Shown: positions 18,593 through 27,691 of the stretch, one piece after another | How positions within the stretch are numbered: the stretch's first letter is position 1 | Layout of the letters: every line of letters starts with the position of its first letter | Origin: Zygnema cylindricum | Lineage: Eukaryota > Streptophyta > Zygnematophyceae > Zygnematales > Zygnemataceae | Length of the DNA: 27,959 nucleotides | Reading direction: 5' to 3' | Assembly (NCBI GenBank): GCA_037447655.1 | Contig: JBBHKE010002766.1 | Location: 1-27,959 of the forward strand | Translations under genes and position numbers: made by a program | Notes under the pieces: model-generated | What the model saw: the letters and a program-made list of their open reading frames with translations, nothing else | What the model was told of the DNA's origin: nothing | Database searches by the model: none

Positions 18593-18668
18593 TGACACGT
18601 GGCATCATCCTATAGGATGCCCGAGAAGAATGGGACGGAATGACGACGACCTATATGCCACGTGGCAT
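18593..18668 (+). promoter_or_regulatory. Paired ABRE/G-box motifs in U3
   Basis: TGACACGTGGCATCATCC (18593-18610) and ATGCCACGTGGCAT (18655-18668) contain the ACGTGGC core of ABRE/G-box sites, bound by bZIP factors. The second is a perfect palindrome. They lie about 170-240 bases upstream of the TATA box. Both are conserved in the 3' LTR (24217-24292), and a related GACACGTGGC occurs in the LTR relic near 12915. Confidence 0.55.
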
Positions 18669-18834
18669 ACCGAGAGTGTTGCCGAATAATTATGTACTTA
18701 AAGTACCGCGGCTACCGTACTTTATACATACATTATTTGGTGTATGATGGTTTTTGATTGGTTTAGAGGAGCTGTGAGTAGGTTCTTAGGACTTGACAAT
18801 TTTTTAGAAAGCCCTCTCTCCTAGAGGCCATCTG

Positions 18835-18841
18835 TATAAAT
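18835..18841 (+). promoter_or_regulatory. TATA box of 5' LTR
   Basis: TATAAAT in the context CATCTGTATAAATTTG. It is conserved at 24460-24466 in the 3' LTR and at 13162-13168 in the LTR relic. Transcription would start some 30 bases downstream, leaving an R-U5 of about 200 bases. Confidence 0.65.
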
Positions 18842-19066
18842 TTGTTGTCTTTGAACAACCAAAACTTAATGCGTAGGTGAGCAAATTCAGTGATTTTTTT
18901 TGCTGCGGACTCAGGGGAGTCCACGCAACACAAGGGTGTAGTCAATCAGAGTTTTTGTGTGCCAAGGTGGCGCTTTTTCATTGCCAAAGTCAAAAGTGCA
19001 AATATTATCCTAGAGGCTTCATATAAGCTGGACATTATATGTACCAATGTAGGTCACAGAATAACA

Positions 19067-19337
19067 ATTTATGGGCTCACCTTCTAGGGTAACCATTTTC
19101 AATGGAACAGGGTTCATTTATTAGGAAACAATGATGGGGGATGCTTTGTTTGAAAAACGGATGTGGGGCATTGTGAGTGGTCGTGTGCGTCGGCCATCCG
19201 CAAAATTGGGAGTTCCACCTGGGTTTAGAGTATCTCGATTCACACGAGAATCTGCGGGAGCAGAGGAAGCAGAGGATGTTGGATAAAGCATTGTGTCGGA
19301 CACATGGAAGGAGAAGGGGAAGGAGAAACTCACACCG
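19067..19337 (+). other. Untranslated leader of copia element
   Basis: This lies between the 5' LTR and the first gag-like ATG. No long frame is open. A primer-binding site should begin within a few bases of 19067 but is not convincing. Confidence 0.5.
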
Positions 19338-20043
19338 ATGGCTACTGGATCCGTTCCGGTAGCAGATGTTTAGAAAACCGAGGCAAATGATAGTGAAATC
19401 TAGGATCTCAACAATACCGTAGCGACTCATTTTATTCTCGGGGGTCTCACTCAAGCTGTGGCTACACCCCATCTACATGTGGACAGGGCAGATGAGTTGT
19501 GGGAGGCTCTTGTCAACATTTACAAGAGCGGTACAATTCAGCAGCAAAAGTTGGCGGATTAGAAGGTATAGGCATACGTGTACAAAGGGAGGAAGATGTG
19601 ACACTTTTGTAATGACTTGGCCGGGTTATTTATGGAGTTGGAGAGTGCAAGAAAGAGGGAGACAGAGAAAAAGAAGGTGAATACTTTGTTAATGAAACTC
19701 CCTGATGATTATGAAAATATTGTCAATAGGGTTCACGATTTGCCCGATCATCGATGGATCTGGAACTCTGTTGTAGGGATAATTTTGGTTTAGGAAAGCA
19801 CAATTGAAATTCAAAAATGAGGAAAGAGTGTTCAAGCATTAGCTGCTAGAACTTATTGGGGGGGATAAGGATTCTAAGAAACCTTATGGAAGCTTTGGTG
19901 GAGGAGGAAGAGGAAACTATGACGGATCTAGATCAAGGCCTCTGAAGGGGCTTTGTCACTTTTGTAAGAAGTCGGGACATTACATGGCGGAGTGTACTAA
20001 ACTGACAGAGTTGAGATTGAAGGAGGAGCAGGTCGAAAACTAG
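19338..20043 (+). pseudogene. Copia gag remnant with CCHC zinc knuckle
   Basis: A gag-like frame starts at ATG 19338 (MATGSVPVADV, then a stop). It passes through ELWEALVNIYKSG near 19495 and LMKLPDDYENIVNRVH near 19690, with at least five stops and one or more frame shifts. The nucleocapsid zinc knuckle is intact at 19954-19995: C-H-F-C-K-K-S-G-H-Y-M-A-E-C, the CX2CX4HX4C pattern. Gag would form the virus-like particle and bind the element RNA. A TAG at 20041 separates it from the protease region. Confidence 0.8.
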
Positions 20044-20065
20044 CCGCAAGGAAAAAAAGGCATTT

Positions 20066-20542
20066 GTGGCAACACAAGTCATCGGAGAGGATTGCGATGA
20101 GGACGATGGAGAACTCCTCCTCAACGAGGAGCTGGAGGCGAAAGGTGAGCCGGAGATTCCTAGGAGGCAAAAGTGTGCTTTCCGTGGAGTAAGAGAAGCT
20201 CTTGAAGTAGGACGCATTATTGATTCAAGAGCCTCTATGCATATGTGTAGAGAAAAACCATTATTTACCAAAATGAGAAAGATCCCTACTGCTGAGATAG
20301 AGTATGGGGATGGTAGAATAGTGACCACTAATTTAGTGAGATCAGTGGATTTGAGAGTCTTAGTTGATGGTAAGACATCTATAGTCACTTTCTTTGATGT
20401 TCTTTTTATTCCAGAGTTGAACAAAAATCTTATCTCTACGTCGGTTTTAGATGATAAGGGTTTGGAGACTAGTACTAAGAAAGGAGTCTTTGTTGCTAGC
20501 TATGAGAATGAAGTGTACTTCACAGCTGAAAAGGGTAGCTAG
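20066..20542 (+). pseudogene. Copia protease remnant
   Basis: The frame is open for 158 codons and contains IIDSRASMHMC at about 20219-20248. In copia proteases this is the catalytic D-S/T-G motif, so the Gly is replaced by Arg. The downstream LFIPELNKNLISTSVL block is typical of copia protease C-termini. The frame ends with a TAG at 20540-20542 just before integrase. Confidence 0.8.
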
Positions 20543-20545
20543 AGA

Positions 20546-21382
20546 ATGTTTATGCTGAATTTGAGTAATGGAAAGACAAGAGTTTACTATGCTGGTGTAA
20601 GTGATTTGGTGCCGTGGCATAAAAGATTGGGACATATGCATCTAGATAGATTGAAGGAAATGAAGAAAATGGGTGTAGTTGAGGGAATACATTTTGGAGA
20701 CAATGAGACTTTGAATGATTGTAGTTGATGTGCTCAAGGAAAGGCCCACACGTTGCCTTTTCCAAAAGCCACAACATATAAGGGTGAAAATGTCTTAGAT
20801 CTAGTTCATACTGGCATATGGGGACCGGCCAAAGTACCATCAGTTGGAGGGAAAAGATTTATGCTTACTATCACTGATGATTGGTCTAGATACTCTAGAG
20901 TATATTTGTTAAAAAATAAATCTGAGGCTTCGGCTTATTTTAAGGAGTATAATTGCATGGAGTGACAAGCTTTATGAGACACCTATAAAGAGAGTGATAA
21001 TGGGGGGGAATACACTTCTAATGAGTTTGAGGATTACTTGAAAGAGGAAGGGGTTCAACATCAAAAGACTGTTCCTAATAACCCAAAACAAAATGGTGTA
21101 GCTGAGAGACTAAATCGAACATTGAGTGATAGTGCTCGTAGTATGTTGTTAGATAAAAAGATAAGAAAATGTTTTTGTGCAGAAGCTATGAATTGTGCTA
21201 ACTATCTCAAAAATAGATTCCTTACCTTGGCGGTAAAAGGACAAACACCCTATGAAAGATGGACCAGGAGAAAACCTAATATTTCACACTTAAAGGTGTT
21301 TGGAAGTCAAGTGTTTAGTTTAAACAAAGAGAAATCTGATTGGAAGTTAGATGCAAGAGGAAAGTCGGGATACTTACTTTGA
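20546..21382 (+). pseudogene. Copia integrase remnant
   Basis: The HHCC zinc-binding region begins WHKRLGHMHLDRL at about 20615, but a TGA (20726-20728) falls between its two cysteines (CS*CAQGK). In the catalytic core the first Asp is replaced by Gly (LVHTGIWGP, GGC at 20813-20815). TDDWSRYSRVY is present, then further stops near 20963 and 20975. SDNGGEY near 20994 keeps the second Asp, and NGVAERLNRTL near 21093 keeps the Glu. HLKVFGSQVF near 21280 closes the domain. It would join element DNA to the host chromosome. Confidence 0.85.
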
Positions 21383-21779
21383 TAAGATGAAAATGTAAAG
21401 AAATATAAAGTTTATGATCTCAAAAGAGAAAACATAATTCTAGTAAAACACTTGGTAGTCATGGATGAAGGAAAGTCCATAGACCCCTTCAAATACACTA
21501 AACCGGTTAGAATTAGAATTCCATCCGAAAATGAGTTAGATTCAGATTCTTCTAACCGAACTCCGGTTCAGTTGACCTTGCAGAGAAAAAGAAAAATCTG
21601 ATCGAGAGTGACCCTCTCTTGGAGTCACAACTTCCGGCTCAAAACGAGGAAAGACGGGAAATGGACGATGAACGTCCGGAGATTGACTCCACGGATAGGG
21701 GAAAAGTTGAAGCTGTTCCGAGAAATCCAAGATTACCTTCCATTCCAGCGTCGGAGTTTGAAGGAGGAAGGAGAAGCAA

Positions 21780-21953
21780 TAAGAGACTTCAAGAGAGACA
21801 AGTGAACAACAAGGTAACTAAGCTGTCACATTTGAGCGAACCCTAGACTTACTCAGAGGCAATTAGTAAGAGACTTCAAGAGAGACAAGTGAACAACAAG
21901 GTAACTAAACTGTCACATTTGAGCGAACCCCAGACTTACTTGGAGACATTTAA
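21780..21953 (+). repeat. 87-bp in-frame tandem duplication in pol linker
   Basis: Copies start at 21780 and 21867. Each has AAGAGACTTCAAGAGAGACA, CAAGGTAACTAA and CTGTCACATTTGAGCGAACC. The unit is 29 codons, so the duplication kept the frame. It lies between integrase and reverse transcriptase. Confidence 0.9.
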
Positions 21954-21999
21954 TAGTCTCGAAATTAGTAGATGGATGACAGCCTTTAATGATGAGATA

Positions 22000-22856
22000 G
22001 CTTCCATTATGGAAGCAAATACATGGGAGTAGGTGGATTGTCCTCCGGACAGAAAGCCGATAGGATGTAAGTGGGTGTTTAAGTTGAAACTCAATCCGGA
22101 TAACACTATCGAGCGATATAAGGCCAGATTAGTGGCAAAGGGGTTCACACAGAAGGAGTGTATCCATTATGAGAAGACCTTTGCTCCGGTTGTTAGATTT
22201 CCCTCTGTCCGGATTCTAGTCTAGGGACAGAGGAAGACATGGAAGTGCACCAGATGGACATCAAAACGGCTTTCTTACACGGAGAATTAGAAGAAGATAT
22301 CATCATGCGGCAATCGGAAGGATTTGTGGAGAAAGTAGAAGAAAGTCAGGTGTGCAGACTGATAAAATCCCTTTACAGACTAAAGGAAGCTCCACACCAA
22401 TGGAACAAGAAGCTAGACGAGTTTCTAACAAGTTTGGGATATATCCGAATCAATTCGGATCATTCTATTTATATATTTGAGGATGAGGAAGGTATAATTT
22501 TCATTGCTATCTAGGTTGATGATTTGCTTGTTTTGAATAAATCGATGGAGAAAATTAATAGGTTGAAAAAGGATCTTAAGAGTAGATTTGAAATATAAGG
22601 ACTTGGGAGAGGCAAAGTACATTTTGGGAATTCAGATGGAAAGGGATAGAGAGAAGAAAACAATTACACTAACTCAAAAGGAAGAAATAGGGAATATGCT
22701 TGAAAAATTTCAAATTGATAAGGCAAATAGTTGTACGACTCCCATGGACTTAAAGAAGGGAAATGAGGGGAGCTCAGAAGAGGGAGTCTTGATCTTAGAT
22801 AAAGAGTTAGGACATGAGGAAAACAAGTTAATGCAACCTATTCCGTACAGATAAGT
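22000..22856 (+). pseudogene. Copia reverse transcriptase remnant
   Basis: RT blocks are in order: [15 protein letters not shown] near 22056, [13 protein letters not shown] near 22115, [11 protein letters not shown] near 22182, then a TAG and frame shift near 22222. The new frame has HQMDIKTAFLHGELEED near 22248 (first catalytic Asp) and SLYRLKEAPHQWN near 22371. The YVDD catalytic box survives as stop-VDDLLVL, the Tyr codon being TAG at 22512-22514. KYILGIQMERD follows near 22616. At least four disabling changes are visible. Confidence 0.9.
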
Positions 22857-22972
22857 TGTCGGTAGTTTGATCTATTTTATGAACTATACTCGTCCTGATA
22901 TATCATGAACTATGGGTGTATTAAGTATGAGTCTGAATGATCCTAGGAAGAAAGATTAGGAAGCGGCGGGAG

Positions 22973-23090
22973 GGGATAATACTTACATCACCACTTGGAG
23001 TGGGGGGGGGGATAAATTTGGGAGGGGATAATACTTACATCACCACTTGGAGTGGGGGGGGGGATAATACTGACATCACCACTTGGAGTG
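22973..23090 (+). repeat. Short tandem repeat with poly-G, inserted in RNase H
   Basis: ACTTACATCACCACTTGGAG and TGGGGGGGG-type runs occur at 22981 and 23033, with a partial third copy at 23069. The third continues as the true RNase H sequence (ATCACCACTTGGAGTGATGC). The first two copies are duplications of that coding segment, with G runs between them. Confidence 0.85.
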
Positions 23091-23545
23091 ATGCCAGTTA
23101 TGGGGATGCTCCGATAAGGAGGTGTTCTTCTGGGTATGTGTTGTATGTTGGGAATGGGGCTTGCTGTTACAGCAGCAAGCAACAAAAGGTGATTGCTTAG
23201 TCCACCATGGAGGCTGAGTATATGGCCTCTTGTTCGGATGTGAAAGAATGAATGTGGGTGAAATCTTTGCTTCAAAAACTAGGATATATGAAGATTGGAG
23301 TGCAAAAAATATTTTGTGACAATCAAACTGCGATTGCAATTGCGGCAAACCCTAAGCATCATTTTAAAGCAAAGCATATGGATATTCGTTTGAGCTTTAT
23401 TAGGGAGAAGGTTGAGAATAAAATAATTAGTTTGGAATGTAGACCGGATCGAGAGATGGTAGCAGATATGATAACTAAGCCAGTTTTTTCTCACAAATTG
23501 ACATTTTGTAGGGAGAAGTGTGGACTGAAAGAAAAGATAGACTAG
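23087..23545 (+). pseudogene. Copia RNase H remnant
   Basis: TWSDASYGDAP (about 23083) carries the first catalytic Asp. RRCSSGYVLYVGNGACC and SSKQQKVIA follow, then a TAG. STMEAEYMA (about 23202) carries the catalytic Glu. A TGA follows near 23249, then FCDNQTAIAIAANP (about 23317) with the next Asp. KHMDIRLSFIREKV and ADMITKPV close the domain. It would remove the RNA strand during reverse transcription. Confidence 0.85.
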
Positions 23546-23548
23546 AAA

Positions 23549-23559
23549 AATAAAGGGAG
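23549..23559 (+). other. Polypurine tract
   Basis: AATAAAGGGAG directly precedes the 3' LTR start (TGTTGAAATATGG). Its position and purine content fit the plus-strand primer site of LTR retrotransposons. Confidence 0.7.
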
Positions 23560-24739
23560 TGTTGAAATATGGTATTTTATATTCTATTTTCTTAGTCAGC
23601 CTATGAGCATCCTTCAGTTCTCATACTTGTCGTAGTTAATGAGAACTGACAGGCAGCCATGGCTGGCTCAGACAAATGAGAAGACAAGCAAAAGACAAGG
23701 TTCTTGCAAAAGTTGGGCTGCTAAGGATAGGATATGACTCTGTAACCTCCGGAAGATAGCCGTACGGAGTAGCAGACCGCCTTAGCCGGTAGATCTTGAT
23801 GAAACGTTATATTCATTAAATTTGTTAAATATATAAATAATTACGCGGTGAGGAATTCCATTTAACGGCTTACAAAACGAAACGAAACATGGAAACGTGT
23901 GGTACCGCATGAAATACAGTACCGCACGAAATGAACGAAACAACATTTGATTTCAACGGACGAAATTAAATGTCGTTTTGCGATCGACGGTTTGGGAAGA
24001 AAAACGGAATTTCAACGGTCAACAGGGAATGAAGACCGTCGAAATTCAACGGTCAACACGGAACGATGACCGGTGAATTTCAACGGTCAACATTTTTCGG
24101 CGAGCAGTTAGATTGAACAGCTGACATTAATCGCCGGAATACGAAAAGACGACAAGCGTGAGTGCCGCCATACCGGAATGTTTTTCTAGCAATACTTCAC
24201 CAAATTGGAGGGGATATGACACGTGGCATCATCCTATAGGATGCCCGAGAAGAATGGGACGTAATGACGACGACCTATATGCCACGTGGCATACCGAGAG
24301 TGGTGCCGAATAATTCGGTACATAAAGTACCACAGCTACCGTACTTTATACATACATTATTTAGTGTATGATGGTTTTTGATTGGTTTAGAGGAGATGTG
24401 AGTAGGTTCTTAGGACACAGACAATTTTTTAGAAAGCCCTCTCTCTTAGAGGCCATCTGTATAAATTTGTTGTCTGTGAACAACCATAACTTAATGCTCA
24501 GGTGAGCAAATTCAGTGATTCTTTTTGCTGCGGACTCGAGGGAGTCCAGGCGAGCAAATTCAATGATTCTTTTTGCTGCAGACTTAGGGGAGTCCAGGCT
24601 ACACAGGGGTGTAGTCGGCCAGAGTTTTTGCGTGCCAGGGTGGCACTTATTCATTGCCAAAGTCAAAAGTGCAAATATTATCCTAGAGGCTTCATATAAG
24701 CTAGACATTCTGTGTACCAACGGAGGTCACAGAATTACA
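23560..24739 (+). repeat. 3' LTR of copia element
   Basis: The LTR is 1180 bp, from TGTTGAAATATGG to CACAGAATTACA. Relative to the 5' LTR it has a third 34-bp TTCAACGGTCAAC repeat (24011, 24045, 24079) and a second 48-bp copy of GAGCAAATTCANTGATTCTT (24504 and 24552). ABRE/G-box motifs (24217-24292) and the TATA box (24460-24466) are conserved. Confidence 0.95.
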
Positions 24740-24744
24740 TGCTA

Positions 24745-25544
24745 AATGCAAAATGCTTGAGATGGAAATCAACCTTAGGAAGTGAATCACTTCTGGTCTA
24801 CTACACCAAATTATCCAAACATATCTGCTTAAAATTTGCACTCTACGACCAAACATTTTCCACCCATTTCTACTCCTTGATTGTATTTTATTTATTTTGA
24901 GACCCAATCTACCACCCACTTTTGGGTACAAATAGCATCGTTTTTCAGTATGAAATGGGCCACCCAATTCTAGTATGCTGGTTTTTTAAATTATGTAGGA
25001 GCAATCACTCTTCTTTTTTATTGGTAAGAATTGAGCCAATCAGTCAAGCCCATAGGCTTGACAGAGTTCTCACTATTTTTTGTTTTCAGTTTTCTCTTCT
25101 AAACTTAATTCGATATTTTAGCTACAGATTCTTTTCCTCCACATTCCGAAAAATGCGAAATGACATACTAGTGGTACGAGCAAAACATAGATCGAAATGT
25201 TCGAACTGGAAAATATTGTTTAGAACTACCTTTTCGAACGTTTGAAATGAACGGTATGAAAGTTCGAAAGGCAAAAGGTTACGATGAAATCATGCCAGAG
25301 CGATGACGTCCGAAATTCTCAAAGTGTTCGAGTGTCATCAGTTTCAACGAGCCTCCAAACTTAAAAAAAAAAAAAAATCGGAACTTCAAATTACGGCAAC
25401 TTACATGGATTATCAGGATGGCAAATAAGTATCGGCCGATATTATTCTCTTTCCACTTTGCCATGTTTGTTGTAAAACCTAGTAATGTATGATAATATTT
25501 TAAATTAAGTTAAGATTCCAAACATGACACACAACACTGTTTAC
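24745..25544. other. Spacer with no supported gene
   Basis: A 107-codon plus-strand frame at 24922-25245 has no domain I recognise. On the minus strand 25464-25405 reads MAKWKENNIGRYLFAILIIH and ends at a perfect GTAAGT donor (25404), which could be a small exon but is too short to claim. A palindromic TTCGAA-rich patch lies at 25190-25270. Confidence 0.35.
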
Positions 25545-25775
25545 TATGACTTAAAACACAATGTGCACCTTAAAACAACTCATATCTTGTACTGTATTGC
25601 AAGCGTTTGACGGAATTCTTTAAAACAAATAAAACCTAATACTGGTGACTAGTTATGATTTAAAACACATCACGTGCACCTTAAAACAACTCTATAACTT
25701 GTAATGTATCGCAAGTGTTTGAAGGAATTCTTTAAAACAACTAAAACATATTACAAGTGACTAGATACAAATATA
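25545..25775. repeat. 109-bp tandem duplication
   Basis: Copies start at 25545 and 25654 and share TTAAAACACA, GTGCACCTTAAAACAACTC, GGAATTCTTTAAAACAA and GTGACTAG. The repeat is AT-rich and non-coding. Confidence 0.85.
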
Positions 25776-25830
25776 CATCAGAACTGGTAAATCCTAAAAC
25801 TCTATCGTAAGTCTTACACTACTATGAAAC

Positions 25831-25946
25831 CTAGACCAATAACTGGAAGCCTTGTGAAACTCTATCTCCATATCCTCGTAAGCTGACACCTCCCTTTTCC
25901 ATTCGCCCTTTCTGGGCTTCTTGAACTCGTCAGGAGGTGAAATTGT
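25831..25946 (-). CDS. Coding-like exon candidate, unrecognised
   Basis: The minus strand reads FKKPRKGEWKREVSAYEDME followed by IEFHKASSYWSR. Its composition is balanced and unlike the AT-driven frames around it. A possible acceptor GACGAG|TTC is at 25926 and a weak donor TCTAG|GTTTCA at 25831/25830. The frame is open between stops at 25949-25947 and about 25788. I cannot assign a family. It lies 3' of the AGXT2 exons on the same strand but is not the expected AGXT2 C-terminus. It could be an exon of another gene or a chance frame. Confidence 0.35.
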
Positions 25947-26288
25947 TTATGGAATGCACAATTTCATTCCATGGAAATTCGAAATTATTGTTCTTGTTCT
26001 CGAGCAAACTCCAGGTTCTTTACACATCCCAAACTAAAAAATTCAGCTAAAAAAATATTTTCAACCGATCGCCAAGTTCAAATGGTTTTACCGAAGAAGA
26101 GACACTTGAGCTCCCATACTGACAGGAATCGTTGGTTATGGAACATCTCTTCAGAGACGACGTTGTATTGCTGCCTTAAAAAAAAAGGCCTCACACAGTC
26201 GAAATTGTTCATAATTCCGATAAAGCAAGATCCATGCAGTCCACCAGAAAGTCTGCGTTCACACCTCAAAAAATTAAGGAAGTTAATA
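25947..26288. other. No supported gene
   Basis: Plus-strand (25971-26360) and minus-strand frames overlap here without any recognisable motif. A minus-strand segment from 26175, reading RQQYNVVSEEMFHNQRFL after TTTTTTTTAAG, has an exon-like acceptor but no support from a family. Confidence 0.35.
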
Positions 26289-26500
26289 GAAGTTAAAGGA
26301 AGTCCAAATCAACCGTACTCGTTTCGAGAATGTCTTAAGAAAACTAGACATGCAAGATGAAAACAATGCAAAACGGAAAAAATAGGTTTTGCTGTGAAAA
26401 TCAAAGAAGTTAATGGCGCCCAAATCGACGCTATTGTTTCAAGAACGTCTCAAGATGACAAGACATGAAAGATAGAATACAATGCAAATAAGACAAAATA
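26289..26500. repeat. Diverged 117-bp tandem repeat
   Basis: GAAGTTAANGG...CCAAATC...TTTC...AGACATG...ACAATGCAAA recurs with a 117-base offset (26289 and 26406). GACAAAATATTNNAA plus ACAATGCAAATA is again doubled at 26490-26535. Non-coding. Confidence 0.7.
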
Positions 26501-26557
26501 TTAGAAAACAATGCAAATAGGACAAAATATTTTGGAGGTTTGGCTGTGAGATGGCAC

Positions 26558-26644
26558 CTGCGTCATCACGTGTGAAGCACATTGGAGGCTTGATTCGAAA
26601 CACGTTTCCATAGAGGCCTCCCTTGCCAACCAGAACACCGAGAT
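26558..26644 (-). CDS. AGXT2: AGXT2/PYD4-type aminotransferase, penultimate exon
   Basis: The exon is 87 bases, between GATGCCAG|ATCTC and GACGCAG|GTGCC. It encodes [20 protein letters not shown] then MCFTRDDA, the conserved C-terminal segment of mitochondrial alanine-glyoxylate aminotransferase 2 and its plant homologues. These class-III PLP transaminases act in photorespiration-linked or beta-alanine/pyrimidine catabolism. Phase is 1 at both ends, and the trailing G fits the family's next codon (Asp of DFLVDVMDY-type). That final exon is not visible downstream. Splice sites and frame are intact. The reading frame is also open for about 100 codons upstream through the presumed intron. Confidence 0.85.
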
Positions 26645-27465
26645 CTGGCATCCATTTCCATGTATTCACATTTCCCGTTTCCGTTATCATTTCCGTTAGC
26701 CTCATGCATTCATCAGAATCTGTATCTTTTATGTAAAATACTCCCAGTTTCTTCATATCCACCTTGAAGAAGTAGAAGAAGAAGAAAAAGAAGAAGGGAA
26801 GGAGGCTGCGAAATCTGGCTTGCTGCTGCGCCAAATCAACGGCATCAGCAGGCGCGGCGCATTCACGCGGCGCCCGCCTCGATCCCATCTCGTTCCATCA
26901 GGATTCGTTCTGCATCCCTCAAAACAGGATATTCCGGATCCTCTCACCAAACTATCATGACTCCTGCAAACCAACTCCAACTTTGCAACTCCAATTTATA
27001 ATCCTTTTCTTCAAAAAACCAATCGCTACTGCAAGTTTTCAACCCTAAAAATCTCAACTCCTGTGCCGAGCCCGGTCCTAACGCTTCCCATAGCTCTAAA
27101 ACGAATGTGGCCATACAGCAAGACCACATTTATTTGCCTTTATTTTTATATCATTTGCGGTTAATCTTTCTTAAAGTTCTTCGTTTCACCTCATAGAACT
27201 CGCACCAAAAAAGCATAACACGGCCCAATCTAATGTTCCTCATAGCACCAAAGTGAAAAATAATGGCCATAAAGCATACTAAATTTCTAATTCAAATTTC
27301 ATTCGAGCTTAAACTTACTCTTCTCCCTCTCACTTAGACAAAAACTGAACCGAAAAAGTACAATACAGACAAATTTACTTTTTCCAATCCCTGTCCCGTC
27401 CCCAACCTCCAAAAAATAGAACCAGTCCTTTATACAAAACCGACATTTCCTTTATAAATACTTAC
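26645..27465 (-). other. Interval between AGXT2 exons; expected exon not seen
   Basis: Family members have about 35-40 residues (GDVRGRGLM...) between the two exons found. I looked for that signature on the minus strand of this interval and did not see it. The interval holds a GC-rich patch (26810-26890), a CT-rich tract on the minus strand (26760-26800) followed directly by ATG AAG AAA CTG GGA GTA (26756 leftward), and AT-rich DNA. This is either a lost exon (broken gene) or one too diverged for me to see. Confidence 0.5.
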
Positions 27466-27691
27466 TTTCGTACTTCTCCTCAAGAGTTCTCAGCTTTCCT
27501 AAGAGGTAATTTCCCACATCAAAACAATGAGCTTGTCTCTTCTCCTCATCAATAATTTCCAACACTGCTCTTCCAGCCGCCGAACAGACGGGATTATTTC
27601 CGAAAGTATTAAAATGTAATTTTCGAGCCATAACCGAAGCAATTTCGGGAGTGGTAACTACCGCGGCCAAAGGAACTCCATTACCGATTCC
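27466..27691 (-). CDS. AGXT2: AGXT2/PYD4-type aminotransferase, internal exon
   Basis: The exon is 226 bases, between TTTTTGTCAG|GGA and GAAA|GTAAGT. It encodes [20 protein letters not shown], then [35 protein letters not shown] and LRTLEEKYE. It starts right after the catalytic lysine of the family (AKG|IGNG region), whose codon would be in the preceding exon, outside this window. The F-N-T-F-G-N-P motif that shapes the cofactor pocket is intact apart from the family-normal GNNP. The exon starts in phase 0 and ends in phase 1. The pyrimidine tract before the acceptor is strong. No stops or frameshifts occur. Confidence 0.9.

Larger units (their letters stand above)
17971..19066 (+). repeat. 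5' LTR of copia element
   Basis: The LTR is 1096 bp, from TGTTGAAAAATGG to CACAGAATAACA, with the short terminal inverted repeat TGTT/AACA. It matches 23560-24739 throughout. It is 84 bases shorter than the 3' LTR, almost wholly accounted for by one fewer 34-bp repeat and one fewer 48-bp repeat. Confidence 0.95.
17966..24744 (+). mobile_element. Ty1/copia LTR retrotransposon with TSD, degenerate
   Basis: The element spans 17971-24739 and is flanked by 5-bp direct repeats TGCTA at 17966-17970 and 24740-24744. The LTRs start TGTTGAAA and end AACA/TACA. Internal order is gag, protease, integrase, reverse transcriptase, RNase H, which places it in Ty1/copia (integrase before RT). Every domain carries stops or frameshifts, so it cannot move by itself. 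Over the first 180 bases the LTRs differ at roughly one base in ten by eye, which points to an old insertion. No clear initiator-Met tRNA primer site (TGGTATCAGAG type) follows the 5' LTR; the bases there read ATTTATGGGCTCACC. Confidence 0.95.

Noticed and set aside
19067-19081. Primer-binding site for initiator Met tRNA
   Set aside because: The bases after the 5' LTR do not match the usual TGGTATCAGAG-type sequence; another tRNA or decay is possible.
24922-25245. 107-codon plus-strand frame after the 3' LTR
   Set aside because: No known domain, biased composition, and no splice or leader context.
25405-25464. Possible minus-strand mini-exon (20 codons) ending at GTAAGT
   Set aside because: Too short, no family match, and the upstream acceptor is weak; noted in the spacer entry only.
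26078-26186. Possible minus-strand exon after a TTTTTTTTAAG acceptor
   Set aside because: No recognisable family and no clear donor; overlapping frames on both strands are equally open.
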